Part shown: piece by piece, positions 1 through 8,320 of the stretch
Layout: each line of letters starts with the position of its first letter
Position numbering within the stretch: the first letter of the stretch is position 1
NCBI GenBank assembly: GCA_051881455.1
Contig: JBJEPX010000004.1
Span: 1-64,000 of the forward strand
Source: Fimenecus sp051881455
GTDB taxonomy: Bacteria > Bacillota > Clostridia > Oscillospirales > Acutalibacteraceae
DNA length: 64,000 nt
Reading direction: 5' to 3'
Position numbers and translations under genes: made by a program
Notes under the pieces: generated by a model
The model's database searches: none
What the model saw: the letters and a program-made list of their open reading frames with translations, nothing else
Told to the model about the DNA's origin: nothing

Positions 1-206
1 AGGAAACAGAGGTTTTTAAAAGGGGCAGAAACGCCCACACCTCTCACACTCCAAAGAACCAAAGCGGATGTGACTATCATTACGCAACCGGTTTTGAGTC
101 CCTTGTAGGCTATCTGTATTTAAAGGGCGAAAACGAACGCCTTTCCCTGTTGCTTAATGAGGTCATCAAGCATTTCGGGGATGACGAGGTTGGAAAAGAG
201 CCGTAA
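1..206 (+). CDS. mrnC: Mini-ribonuclease III, C-terminal part (partial)
   Basis: The reading frame enters from the left edge (codon phase starts at base 3) and stops at TAA 204-206; about 67 residues are visible. It contains RGRNAHTSHTPKN followed by YATGFESLVGYLYL and a Leu-rich final helix, the conserved C-terminal half of Mini-III, an RNase III-like nuclease without a double-stranded RNA-binding domain. In Bacillus it matures 23S rRNA ends. The Glu in the FESLVGYLY segment corresponds to a metal-binding residue of the RNase III fold. The start codon lies outside the window. The next gene overlaps its 3' end, which suggests translational coupling. It is too short to be the C-terminus of full-length RNase III, because no dsRBD follows. 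Confidence 0.85.
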   Translation, partial: ETEVFKRGRNAHTSHTPKNQSGCDYHYATGFESLVGYLYLKGENERLSLLLNEVIKHFGDDEVGKEP

Positions 207-1047
207 AAAACTGACATCGTTTTTAATTGACATACTTTATTTCGTTTTGGGCGGAGCGCTTTATTCCGTTGCCGTAAACTGCTTTACATCGAGAAGCAAC
301 ATTTTAAACGGCGGATTTACAGGGCTTGCAACCGTGTTAAATTTTCTTACGGGTGCTCCCATAGGCACGGTGATATTTCTTCTTAATGTTCCCCTGTTTT
401 TTCTTTCCTTCAAAAAATTGGGGGCAAAATTCGTAATAAGAACAGCGATTGCCACCTTTATTATGTCGGCTCTCATTGATTTGGGAACTGTTTTACCTGT
501 TTATAAAAACGATTTGTTGCTTTCTGCTCTTTTCGGCGGAGCGCTGTCGGGCGCAGGATTGGGAATTGTGTTTATCCGCAACGCCACAACAGGTGGAACG
601 GATATTATTGCAAAGCTCATTCAGTTAAAATTCCCCCACATTTCAATAGGAAGAACAATTTTACTTTTCGATTTGGTTATTGTTATTTTGGGCGGAATTG
701 TTTACCGTAATGCGGAGTCAATGCTCTATGCGGCGGTGGTCATATTTTTAAGCTCACAGACAATCGACTATATAATTTACGGCGTAAACAGAGGCACAAT
801 GATAACGGTTATTACCGAACACGGCGAAACGGTGCGTAACATAATCATAAATGAGCTTCACCGCGGAGTTACGGTGCTTAAAGGCCACGGTGGCTACACC
901 GACGGTGAAAAAGATGTAATTATGTGCGCCTGCTATGACAATCAGACAAGCAAATTTATAAAAAAAATAAAATCAGCCGATGAAAAAGCCTTTTTCATTG
1001 TTACACAGTCAAAGGAAATTCTCGGCGAAGGATTCAGAAATATTTAG
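181..1047 (+). CDS. YitT family membrane protein (DUF161/DUF2179)
   Basis: This is a 288-residue integral membrane protein. The N-terminal ~180 residues hold five or six hydrophobic segments with the YitT features GGFTGLA and GxxTGGTDIIAKLI. The C-terminal ~85 residues are a soluble DUF2179 domain (GVNRGTMITVITEHGE through FFIVTQSKEILGEGF). The family is widespread in Firmicutes and its transported substrate is not established. The frame is open from 157, but ATG 181 is preferred because alignment with the family begins near TRLEKSRKKL; a TTG at 190 is also possible. The start lies inside mrnC (26-bp overlap). lepA follows after 13 bases, so the gene is probably part of a housekeeping operon. 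Confidence 0.85.
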   Translation: MTRLEKSRKKLTSFLIDILYFVLGGALYSVAVNCFTSRSNILNGGFTGLATVLNFLTGAPIGTVIFLLNVPLFFLSFKKLGAKFVIRTAIATFIMSALIDLGTVLPVYKNDLLLSALFGGALSGAGLGIVFIRNATTGGTDIIAKLIQLKFPHISIGRTILLFDLVIVILGGIVYRNAESMLYAAVVIFLSSQTIDYIIYGVNRGTMITVITEHGETVRNIIINELHRGVTVLKGHGGYTDGEKDVIMCACYDNQTSKFIKKIKSADEKAFFIVTQSKEILGEGFRNI

Positions 1048-1060
1048 ATGAGGTAAAACA

Positions 1061-2869
1061 ATGGCAAAAAAAGAAAACATAAGAAATTTCTCAATAATTG
1101 CTCATATCGACCACGGCAAGTCCACCCTTGCGGACAGGCTTTTGGAGCTTACCGAAACCGTGGCAAAGCGTGATATGACCGACCAATTACTTGACAATAT
1201 GGATTTGGAAAGAGAGCGTGGCATAACCATCAAGGCTCACGCCGTTAAGCTCGACTATAAGGCTCAGGACGGCAATACATACGAGCTTAATCTGATTGAC
1301 ACTCCCGGTCATGTTGACTTTAACTATGAGGTTTCACGCTCCCTTGCCGCCTGCGAGGGCGCGGTACTTATTATTGACGCCTCACAGGGAGTTGAGGCTC
1401 AAACACTTGCTAATACATATTTAGCGCTCGATCACGATTTAGAGCTTGTACCCGTCATAAATAAAATCGACCTTCCCGCCGCCGACCCTGACAGAGTGGC
1501 AAACGAGGTTGAGGAGGTAATCGGTCTTCCCTGCGATGAAGCACCCAGAGTTTCGGCAAAAACAGGTGAAAATGTTGGGGAAGTTCTTGAAAGCATTGTA
1601 AAGCTTGTTCCCCCGCCTGAAAACAACGACGACAAACCGCTTCGCGCATTGGTTTTTGACTCTGTTTATGACAGTTACAAAGGCGTTATTGTTTATGTCA
1701 GAATTATGGACGGTAAAATCAAGCCCGGCGACACAATGCGAATGATGGCAACAGGTGCGGAGTTTACAGTTGTTGAAGTCGGTTATATGCGTCCGAACGC
1801 AATGGAGCCGCAAAGTGAACTTACATCAGGTGAAGTCGGCTACATTACCGCGTCAATCAAAACTGTCAGTGATGCCCGTGTGGGCGACACGGTAACAACA
1901 GCCGAAAATCCTGCCGCCGAACCTCTTGCAGGCTATCGCAAGGTAAATCCCATGGTTTTCTGCGGAGTTTACCCTGCTGACGGCGCGGATTATGAAAATC
2001 TTCGTGAGGCTCTTGAAAAATTACAGTTGAACGACGCGGCTTTGTCATTTGAGCCTGAAACCTCGGGAGCATTGGGATTTGGCTTCCGCTGCGGATTTTT
2101 GGGACTTTTACACCTTGAAATTATACAGGAGCGCCTTGAAAGAGAATACAATCTCGACCTTGTTACAACAATTCCAAGTGTTATTTATAAAGTTCATCTT
2201 ACAAACGGCGATGTTATTGAAATCGACAACCCAAGCCACTACCCCGACCCTGCGGTTATCGATTATTGTGAAGAGCCTACTGTTGAGGCACATATTTACG
2301 CTCCGCCCGAATACATCGGCTCAATTATGAATCTTTGTCAGGACAGACGCGGTGTTTATGTAAACACTACTCATCTTGCTTCCGACCGTGTTGATTTGCA
2401 TTATATTTTACCTCTTAATGAGATTATTTACGACTTTTTTGATGTGCTTAAATCACGCACCCGCGGTTATGCGTCCTTTGACTATGAAATGAGTGACTAT
2501 CAGCGTTCAAGCATAATTAAACTTGACGTTCTTCTTAACGGTGATATTATTGACGCTCTTTCGTTTATGATTCACAGTGAAAAGGCTTATGCAAAGGCAC
2601 GCAGAATTGCAGAAAAATTAAAGGAAAATATTCCCCGTCAGATGTTCGAAATACCAATTCAAATGGCAATCGGCGGCAAAGTTATTGCCCGTGAAACCGT
2701 TAAAGCAATGCGCAAGGATGTTCTTGCAAAGTGTTACGGCGGCGATATTACAAGAAAAAAGAAACTGCTTGAAAAACAAAAGGAAGGTAAAAAGCGTATG
2801 CGCCACTTCGGTACCGTTGAGGTGCCCCAAGAGGCGTTTATGGCTGTGCTTAAACTTGACGATGAATAA
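1061..2869 (+). CDS. lepA: Elongation factor 4 (LepA), ribosome back-translocase GTPase
   Basis: The 602-residue length is normal for LepA. All GTPase motifs are visible: G1 AHIDHGKST, G2 threonine in RGITIKAH, G3 DTPGHVDF, G4 NKID and G5 SAK. EF-G-like domains follow, and the LepA-specific C-terminal domain ends in RKKKLLEKQKEGKKRMRHFG. LepA remodels stalled or mistranslocated ribosomes and assists translation initiation. ATG 1061 follows a GAGGTAAAACA leader. The last eight bases overlap the start of the YbaK-like gene. The lepA-hemW neighbourhood is common in Firmicutes. Confidence 0.98.
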   Translation: MAKKENIRNFSIIAHIDHGKSTLADRLLELTETVAKRDMTDQLLDNMDLERERGITIKAHAVKLDYKAQDGNTYELNLIDTPGHVDFNYEVSRSLAACEGAVLIIDASQGVEAQTLANTYLALDHDLELVPVINKIDLPAADPDRVANEVEEVIGLPCDEAPRVSAKTGENVGEVLESIVKLVPPPENNDDKPLRALVFDSVYDSYKGVIVYVRIMDGKIKPGDTMRMMATGAEFTVVEVGYMRPNAMEPQSELTSGEVGYITASIKTVSDARVGDTVTTAENPAAEPLAGYRKVNPMVFCGVYPADGADYENLREALEKLQLNDAALSFEPETSGALGFGFRCGFLGLLHLEIIQERLEREYNLDLVTTIPSVIYKVHLTNGDVIEIDNPSHYPDPAVIDYCEEPTVEAHIYAPPEYIGSIMNLCQDRRGVYVNTTHLASDRVDLHYILPLNEIIYDFFDVLKSRTRGYASFDYEMSDYQRSSIIKLDVLLNGDIIDALSFMIHSEKAYAKARRIAEKLKENIPRQMFEIPIQMAIGGKVIARETVKAMRKDVLAKCYGGDITRKKKLLEKQKEGKKRMRHFGTVEVPQEAFMAVLKLDDE

Positions 2870-3344
2870 TAAGATTTTTGAAAAATTAGATGAACTGAAT
2901 ATCCAATACAAAACGGTGGAGCATCCTGCCGCCTTCACAATGGAGGAAATCGCCGAATACAACTTGACCTCACACGGTCACATACCGAAAAACCTTGTTT
3001 TGCGTGATGTTAAGGGAACTCGGAATATGCTTGTGGTGGTGCACGGCGATAAAAGGGCTGATTTGCGCCTTATCCGTGACGAAATCGACTCAACAAAGTT
3101 AAGCTTTGCCTCTGATGAACGGCTTAATAAGTATCTCTCCGTTGAAAAAGGTTCTGTATCCCCTCTCGGCGTAATATTTGACAGGGAAAAGGAGCTTGAA
3201 ATCTATTTTGACGGCGATTTGAAAAAAGAAGAAATTGTGGGCTGTCACCCCAATGACAACCGTGCAACCGTGTTTTTGAAATTTTCTGACCTTGTAAAAT
3301 ACATAGAAAACAGCGGCCACACAATTAAATTTATTAAAGTATGA
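2862..3344 (+). CDS. YbaK/PrdX-type aminoacyl-tRNA deacylase
   Basis: The 160-residue single domain matches the INS/YbaK superfamily of trans-editing enzymes that hydrolyse misacylated tRNA, usually Ala- or Cys-tRNA(Pro). Diagnostic features are VEHPAAFTMEE near the N-terminus, KNLVLRDVKG, HGDKRADLR, the KGSVSPLGVIFD loop and the HPNDNRAT motif. The last two are closer to PrdX/ProXp-ala than to classical YbaK. A longer open frame reaches back to 2685 inside lepA, but ATG 2862 gives the family-sized protein. It overlaps lepA by 8 bp, and hemW starts in a 4-bp ATGA overlap, so translational coupling is likely. Substrate assignment is inferred from family motifs only. Confidence 0.85.
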   Translation: MNNKIFEKLDELNIQYKTVEHPAAFTMEEIAEYNLTSHGHIPKNLVLRDVKGTRNMLVVVHGDKRADLRLIRDEIDSTKLSFASDERLNKYLSVEKGSVSPLGVIFDREKELEIYFDGDLKKEEIVGCHPNDNRATVFLKFSDLVKYIENSGHTIKFIKV

Positions 3345-4450
3345 GAAACATCGGTCTTTATCTTCACATTCCCTTTTGCCGTTCCAAGTGCCCCTACTGC
3401 GATTTTTATTCTTTTTCGGGGAAATCGGAGCAAAAGGCGGAATATGTAACGGCTTTACAGGGAAAAATTGTGTCAAGTTCTTCGGCTTTACAGCGTTATG
3501 TCGAGTGTAAAGCGGATACGCTTTACATTGGCGGCGGAACACCCTCAGTTTTAGGTGCAGAAATGCTCGCAAGCCTTGTAAATACGGCAAAGTCGGCTAT
3601 ACTTACAGAATATGCCGAAATCACCGTTGAGTGCAATCCTTACGGTCTAGACGATAATTTTTTCAAAAAATTACAGGACTGCGGAGTGAACAGAATTTCC
3701 ATGGGACTGCAATCTGCCGTTGACATGGAAAGGCAAATTTTGGGCAGACGGTCAGACAAAAATCAGGTTGAAAAAGCGGTAAAAGCGGCGCAAAAAGCAG
3801 GATTTTCCAACATTTCTCTTGATGTCATGTTAGGTATTCCCGACCAAACGGAAAAATCCCTTAACGAAACGCTGGATTTTTGCCTGTCTTTGGGCGTGCC
3901 CCACATAAGCGCTTATATTTTAAAGTTAGAGGAAAATACTCATTTTTACCGTAATGCCTCGAAATACAATTTCCCCGATGAGGATTTGACGGCGGATTTG
4001 TACTTGCAGATGTGCGAATCCCTTGAAAAAGGCGGCATAATGCAGTATGAAATCTCAAACTTTGGAAAATCGGGCTTTGAAAGCCGCCATAATCTTAAAT
4101 ATTGGCATTGTGAGGAGTATTTGGGACTTGGCCCTGCCGCTCACTCATTTATTGACGGCAAAAGATTTTATTATCCCCGTGATTTTGAATCATTTTTAAA
4201 CAAAAACTCCCCAATCCACGACGGAGAGGGCGGAGATTTTACCGAATACGCCATGTTGGCGCTCCGTTTAACAGAGGGACTGTGCGAAACTAAGGTTCAA
4301 GAGCGTTTCGGGCATAATATTCCGAAAGAGATTTATGAAAAATCAAAAATTTTCGTTGATAACGGATATATGCAGAAGACTGATAATGCTTTATCTCTTA
4401 CTCGAAAAGGATTTTTAATTTCAAATGCAATTTTAGCGGAAATATTGTAA
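3341..4450 (+). CDS. hemW: Radical SAM heme chaperone HemW
   Basis: The 369-residue protein opens with LYLHIPFCRSKCPYCDFYSF, the radical SAM CxxxCxxC signature followed by the extra Cys context seen in HemN/HemW. GGGTPS supplies the SAM-binding glycines, and VNRISMGLQS and NISLDVMLGIPDQT follow. The HemN C-terminal domain ends near residue 365. HemW was long annotated as oxygen-independent coproporphyrinogen III oxidase; the family short form acts as a heme chaperone. The start overlaps the previous stop (ATGA). Confidence 0.95.
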   Translation: MRNIGLYLHIPFCRSKCPYCDFYSFSGKSEQKAEYVTALQGKIVSSSSALQRYVECKADTLYIGGGTPSVLGAEMLASLVNTAKSAILTEYAEITVECNPYGLDDNFFKKLQDCGVNRISMGLQSAVDMERQILGRRSDKNQVEKAVKAAQKAGFSNISLDVMLGIPDQTEKSLNETLDFCLSLGVPHISAYILKLEENTHFYRNASKYNFPDEDLTADLYLQMCESLEKGGIMQYEISNFGKSGFESRHNLKYWHCEEYLGLGPAAHSFIDGKRFYYPRDFESFLNKNSPIHDGEGGDFTEYAMLALRLTEGLCETKVQERFGHNIPKEIYEKSKIFVDNGYMQKTDNALSLTRKGFLISNAILAEIL

Positions 4451-4498
4451 ATAAGAGTTTAATAGTTTATTAGACAAATCGGGATACGAGGTATTATC

Positions 4499-4915
4499 AT
4501 GTATAGATTAGAAACAGAAAACTTTCTTTTGGAATTTAATCCAACGGTATATGAAAATGATCTTTCATTTGCAGTAAACACCAGTCTAGGTATAAAGGTA
4601 TTCAGTTATGGATTTTCCGCTGACGCTGTGATGGATATTGATGTCCGAGGCCTTGCGGGCTTTTCTGTATCTCTAAATAGACTATATGAAACACTCAAAG
4701 GCTCTGCGAGATTAGAAGATCCGTATGGTGTACATAGCTATATAGAGTTTATAGCTTGTAGCGGAGGTCACATCAAAGTTAAGGGTAGTATTTATAATGG
4801 AAATGCCTATGGATATGAACAGGAACTCGCTTTTGAAAATGAACTCGACCAAACCTATCTAAAGAGTTTTGTAAAGGCTTTGTTTGACGACTACAAAAAA
4901 TATGCAGAGCGATAA
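4499..4915 (+). CDS. Small orphan protein, possibly WapI-type immunity-like
   Basis: This is a 138-residue soluble protein that I do not securely recognise. It begins MYRLETENFLLEF, has alternating beta-strand patterns through residue 110, and ends in a Lys-rich amphipathic helix (YLKSFVKALFDDYKKYAER). Layout and length resemble orphan WapI-family or similar immunity proteins found without their toxin. That is a weak analogy and no toxin gene is next to it. Codon usage is more AT-rich (AGA, ATA, CTA) than in lepA or metA, suggesting acquisition. The stop codon coincides with the first base of a 49-bp direct repeat. Confidence 0.6.
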   Translation: MYRLETENFLLEFNPTVYENDLSFAVNTSLGIKVFSYGFSADAVMDIDVRGLAGFSVSLNRLYETLKGSARLEDPYGVHSYIEFIACSGGHIKVKGSIYNGNAYGYEQELAFENELDQTYLKSFVKALFDDYKKYAER

Positions 4916-4963
4916 CTTCTAATTTGTAGGGATTGTATTGTAGGGCGGGGGCTTGCTCCCGCC
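4915..4963 (+). repeat. 49-bp direct repeat, copy A
   Basis: This stretch matches 5090-5138 except at about two positions. It contains the inverted repeat GGGCGGGGGCTTGCTCCCGCC. It begins on the last base of the preceding stop codon, so the orphan gene and the repeat are flush. Confidence 0.85.
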
Positions 4964-4996
4964 GTTGAGATACCCAAAATCTAATGCACTTGTAGG

Positions 4997-5070
4997 TGCG
5001 ATTCACGAATCGCCCCGTAAAATAACCCCTCTGTCAACTTTGTTGACATCTCCCCTTTCAGGGGAGACAA
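4997..5070 (+). repeat. Dispersed palindromic repeat, copy 1
   Basis: Three nested hairpins lie in series: GCGATTCACGAATCGC, then CTGTCAACTTTGTTGACA, then CTCCCCTTTCAGGGGAG. The same series occurs inverted at 36904-36978, and the first hairpin recurs at 12023-12053. The block is non-coding and looks like a REP/MITE-type repeat. The 425 bases between the orphan gene and metA hold this unit, the two 49-bp repeats and the metA promoter. Confidence 0.8.
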
Positions 5071-5089
5071 GGGGCGATGTGCAAATACA

Positions 5090-5138
5090 ACTTCCAATTT
5101 GTAGGGATTGTATTGTGGGGCGGGGGCTTGCTCCCGCC
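5090..5138 (+). repeat. 49-bp direct repeat, copy B
   Basis: Second copy of the unit at 4915-4963, in the same orientation and 175 bp downstream. It contains the same GC-rich hairpin. The palindromic repeat at 4997-5070 sits between the two copies. Confidence 0.85.
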
Positions 5139-5267
5139 CTGCCTTGAAACATCCAATTTACAAAGAAGAAAAATATAATTATACGATTTTTGATAAATCC
5201 AAGAAAATAAAATATTTCAAACACAAAATATATAATTGATTATGCGAACCGCTGTTTATATTTTTCT

Positions 5268-5296
5268 TTGACATTATATTTATATTGTGATAAAAT
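5268..5296 (+). promoter_or_regulatory. metA promoter
   Basis: TTGACA at 5268-5273 and TAAAAT at 5291-5296 are separated by 17 nt, a near-consensus sigma-70/sigA promoter. Predicted transcription starts about 40 nt before the metA ATG. That leaves no room for a SAM or T-box riboswitch. Confidence 0.8.
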
Positions 5297-5341
5297 AATA
5301 TTCCTTGCAAAAAAGTAAACCGATAAAAAGAGGTGGAACGA

Positions 5342-6259
5342 ATGCCTATTAAAATTGACAACCAACTGCCGGCACGGCATAATCTTGAATTGGAAAATAT
5401 CTTTGTTATGAGCGAGTCGAGAGCCGCATTGCAGGACATTCGTCCGCTTAAAATCATACTCCTTAACCTGATGCCCACAAAAATCGAGACTGAAACGCAG
5501 ATTTTAAGGCTTCTCAGCAATACTCCCTTGCAGGTTGAGGTTGAGCTTTTGCAGGTTGCAACTCACGAGAGCAAGAACACCTCAAAGGAGCATATGCTGA
5601 AATTTTACAAGACCTTTGACGATATAAAGGATGAAAAATTCGACGGTATGATTGTAACAGGCGCTCCCGTTGAGATGATGCCATTTGAAGAGGTTGATTA
5701 TTGGGACGAGCTTTGCACAATTTTCGATTGGGCAAAAAGCCATGTTTACTCCTCATATCACATCTGTTGGGGTGCGCAGGCGGCGCTTTATTACCATTAC
5801 GGAATTCCCAAATATCAGCTTCCCGAAAAGATGTTCGGCATATTCCCCCACAAGCCCCTTGATATGTACCATCCGTTGCTCAGAGGGTTCAGCGATGTTT
5901 TCTATGTTCCTCATTCAAGGCACACTGAGGTAAAGAAAGAGGACATTGCCCTTGTTAAAGATTTGCAGATACTCTCATATTCCGATATTGCAGGCGTTCA
6001 CATTGTTGCAGATATGGAGTGCAGAAATTTCTACTGCACAGGCCATTCCGAATATGACAGCGATACGCTGGCGAGGGAATATTTCCGTGATTTGCACAAA
6101 GGTCTTCCCATAAAAATACCTTACAATTATTTCCCGAATAACGATACCCGCTTAACACCTCCCCTTACATGGAGAGGAGCCGGCAGTCTGCTGTTCCAGA
6201 ATTGGCTGAATTACTTTGTTTATCAAAGAACGCCCTACGATATTTCGGAAATAAAATAA
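5342..6259 (+). CDS. metAA: Homoserine O-acetyltransferase (MetA family)
   Basis: The 305-residue protein is full length for MetA, the first committed enzyme of methionine synthesis from homoserine. Catalytic Cys142 lies in YHICWGAQAAL, and His235 and Glu237 lie in CTGHSEYD. Position 111 in GAPVEMMPFEEV is glutamate; in characterised MetA proteins Glu111 favours acetyl-CoA and Gly111 favours succinyl-CoA, so acetyl transfer is predicted. The frame is open from a GTG at 5333, but ATG 5342 follows AGAGGTGG with good spacing. It has its own promoter and terminator and no co-transcribed met gene. Confidence 0.95.
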   Translation: MPIKIDNQLPARHNLELENIFVMSESRAALQDIRPLKIILLNLMPTKIETETQILRLLSNTPLQVEVELLQVATHESKNTSKEHMLKFYKTFDDIKDEKFDGMIVTGAPVEMMPFEEVDYWDELCTIFDWAKSHVYSSYHICWGAQAALYYHYGIPKYQLPEKMFGIFPHKPLDMYHPLLRGFSDVFYVPHSRHTEVKKEDIALVKDLQILSYSDIAGVHIVADMECRNFYCTGHSEYDSDTLAREYFRDLHKGLPIKIPYNYFPNNDTRLTPPLTWRGAGSLLFQNWLNYFVYQRTPYDISEIK

Positions 6260-6270
6260 AAATGTATTTC

Positions 6271-6303
6271 AGAGCGGTCTTTTACAAAAGACTGCTCTTT
6301 TTT
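6271..6303 (+). terminator. Rho-independent terminator after metA
   Basis: AGAGCGGTCTTTT and AAAAGACTGCTCT form a long stem with a short loop, followed by a T-run. It lies 12 bases after the metA stop. Confidence 0.85.
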
Positions 6304-6453
6304 GTTTATCTACCGTCAATGCAAAAACTGTATGCTTTCAGCATATATGTTTTTTAAACAATAGCCTTGCAAAAATTTGACGAATTGTGTATTCTATATG
6401 TATATGTGCTATTAGATTAAAAATATAATCGTAACAAGTGAAGTGATTTAAAA

Positions 6454-7881
6454 TTGAAACATTGTCCGCACTGTAACGCCAAGCTTCCGGATGAGGCAAA
6501 TATTTGTCTCGCGTGTTTTAAAGTACCGGAAAGAATCGGTATTACGGTTATTGCCAAGAACAGCAAAGCGGAAAAAATCATTATTTTTGCGGCGGCCGTG
6601 TTTGTTTTCATTTCTGCGGTCGGATTTTCGGCGGTGAACAGCAGAAACGGTTTGTCGAAAGCCGAGCCTGATGACAACCCACATAACAGTATTCTGAATA
6701 TCAACACAATTCAAAACCATAATAGCGAAAGTGATATGCCAAACGGTGACGAAACAATGCCCGACAGTGAGTTGTCCGACACTGTACTCTCATCGGGAGA
6801 AGCAGGCAGTTCAACAGTGCCGTCTTCCGAAACGGCAAGTGCGGAAGAAAACGGAACCGTTCAAGGAAACGAAAATGTTTCCTTGGCAGAAAATCCGTCA
6901 AATTCAGTTCCGGGAAATCCTGCGGTTAATCCGCCTTCAACATCAAAAACGGAAACCACCACCCAGCCCGCTGAACCTGAATACGATAATTTTGAATACG
7001 CTCCCTACAATAACGGTACAAAATATTATTCCATAACCAAATATACGGGCAATTCGAGGAATGTCACTATTCCTGCAAAAATTGACGATAAATATGTTGT
7101 TGAAATTGCATCGGACGCTTTTAAGAGCAACAGCGAAATTGAAACAATCAGCTTTGTAGCGGACAGCGGTCAGCCTTTTTTGTGGATACAGAGCGGCTGC
7201 TTTAACTCGCTTAGCTCACTTCACACGATTTCTTTCCCGGACACGGATTTGGGAATTGTCAATGAGTTTGCGAAAAGCTGTACCAAGCTGAAACAGATAA
7301 ATATTACAAACTGGCAATATAAATTTTTAGACGGCGGACTTTATTACTACACATCAAGGGATTGGAAGCTTCGCTTTTACTGCCCCGCATACACCGGTTC
7401 TACTCTTACGATTCCGTCTTGGTGCGCAGGTATCGAGGGAAGCTGTAATCTAGACGAAAATCCGTATTTAAAAGTTATCAATATGCACGCAGACTGCACT
7501 TCCTTCCCCTCGAACTACAACACCTCAAAGTATCTGGAAGCCGTAAATGTTGACAGTGCGAACACCCATGCGTTCAGCAAGGACGGAGTGCTGTTCTGTA
7601 AGGATTCAAACGGAAACTACTCAACCTCACTTTATCCGCCATGCAAAAAGGATAAGCTTTTTAAAATGCCTGAAAACGTACGGCTTACGGTTATGTCCAG
7701 AGCCGCCTCAAATCCGTATCTTGAAGAGCTTTGGGTTCCAGTTTCATCATCTTTTGATTCATATGACCAGATCTTCTTCAACAGTGCTTTTCCTAATCTG
7801 AAAACAATATATTTGCAAAACGGTCATTCACTGACAGATAGAGCAAAATCCACTTTTACAGGAAATTTATATTTTTATTAA
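6454..7881 (+). CDS. Membrane-anchored zinc-ribbon / leucine-rich-repeat protein
   Basis: The 475-residue protein has three parts. Residues 1-25 form a zinc ribbon (CPHC...CLAC). Residues ~40-60 are one hydrophobic segment (KIIIFAAAVFVFISAVGF). A low-complexity Ser/Thr/Glu/Pro linker to ~residue 175 leads to a BspA-type LRR_5 domain, with repeats such as YVVEIASDAFKSNSEIETISF and CFNSLSSLHTISF. Topology is probably zinc ribbon inside and LRR outside. The start is TTG with a weak AAGTGAAGTGA ribosome-binding site. The XRE-like gene begins 14 bases after the stop and the kinase follows, so a three-gene operon is likely. A surface adhesin or sensor role is inference. An upstream TTGACG at 6377 may belong to its promoter. 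Confidence 0.8.
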   Translation: MKHCPHCNAKLPDEANICLACFKVPERIGITVIAKNSKAEKIIIFAAAVFVFISAVGFSAVNSRNGLSKAEPDDNPHNSILNINTIQNHNSESDMPNGDETMPDSELSDTVLSSGEAGSSTVPSSETASAEENGTVQGNENVSLAENPSNSVPGNPAVNPPSTSKTETTTQPAEPEYDNFEYAPYNNGTKYYSITKYTGNSRNVTIPAKIDDKYVVEIASDAFKSNSEIETISFVADSGQPFLWIQSGCFNSLSSLHTISFPDTDLGIVNEFAKSCTKLKQINITNWQYKFLDGGLYYYTSRDWKLRFYCPAYTGSTLTIPSWCAGIEGSCNLDENPYLKVINMHADCTSFPSNYNTSKYLEAVNVDSANTHAFSKDGVLFCKDSNGNYSTSLYPPCKKDKLFKMPENVRLTVMSRAASNPYLEELWVPVSSSFDSYDQIFFNSAFPNLKTIYLQNGHSLTDRAKSTFTGNLYFY

Positions 7882-7894
7882 AGGGATTGGTAAA

Positions 7895-8320
7895 ATGGTA
7901 AAATCAACCACGGAGCTTTTAAATGAACTGAAAGAAGAAAATTGTTCTTTGAACAATTATATAGGAAAAAACGACGAGCATTTCATCAGGAAAGACATAA
8001 AGAATTTTTGGGAAGAACAGATTTGTAATTGTGATTTTTCAAAATCAAATATTATCAACAAATCAGATTTCAGTTACTGCTATTTTTACGATGTAATCAA
8101 CGGCAGGAAACTGCCCACCCGCGACAAAATCGTAAGGCTTGCTCTTGTTATGCATATGAATTTGGATAAGTGTCAAGAGGCTCTTAAACTTTCGGGCCGC
8201 TCCGCTCTGTATCCAAAGTTTAAACGCGACAGTATTATTATCTTTGCAATAGAAAATGGTCTTTCAATTGCAAGGTGTAATGAGCAACTTGTAAAATACG
8301 GAGAGGATGAATTAAAATAA
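7895..8320 (+). CDS. XRE-like helix-turn-helix protein paired with a kinase
   Basis: The 141-residue protein has a central segment (FSYCYFYDVINGRKLPTRDK) followed by IVRLALVMHMNLDKCQEAL, which matches the recognition-helix region of XRE-type proteins often found beside Ser/Thr kinases in Clostridia. The C-terminus (RDSIIIFAIENGLSIARCNEQLVKYGE) is the usual extension of that group. It is soluble with no membrane segment. The stop TAA (8318-8320) overlaps the predicted AUA start of the kinase. The role may be as kinase partner or substrate rather than classical repressor; this is inferred from context. Confidence 0.7.
   Translation: MVKSTTELLNELKEENCSLNNYIGKNDEHFIRKDIKNFWEEQICNCDFSKSNIINKSDFSYCYFYDVINGRKLPTRDKIVRLALVMHMNLDKCQEALKLSGRSALYPKFKRDSIIIFAIENGLSIARCNEQLVKYGEDELK

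Noticed and set aside
1439..1813. Long minus-strand frame inside lepA
   Set aside because: It is antisense shadow of a conserved gene, with no ribosome-binding site or recognisable domain.
2685..2861. Upstream extension of the YbaK/PrdX-like gene inside lepA
   Set aside because: It is the alternate frame of lepA, has no family similarity, and ATG 2862 gives a protein of normal length.
4915..5138. CRISPR array
   Set aside because: Only two repeat copies occur, the spacing is 126 bp, and no cas gene is present.
5144..5341. Possible SAM or T-box riboswitch before metA
   Set aside because: The mapped promoter leaves only about 40 nt of leader and no specifier or kink-turn structure is visible.
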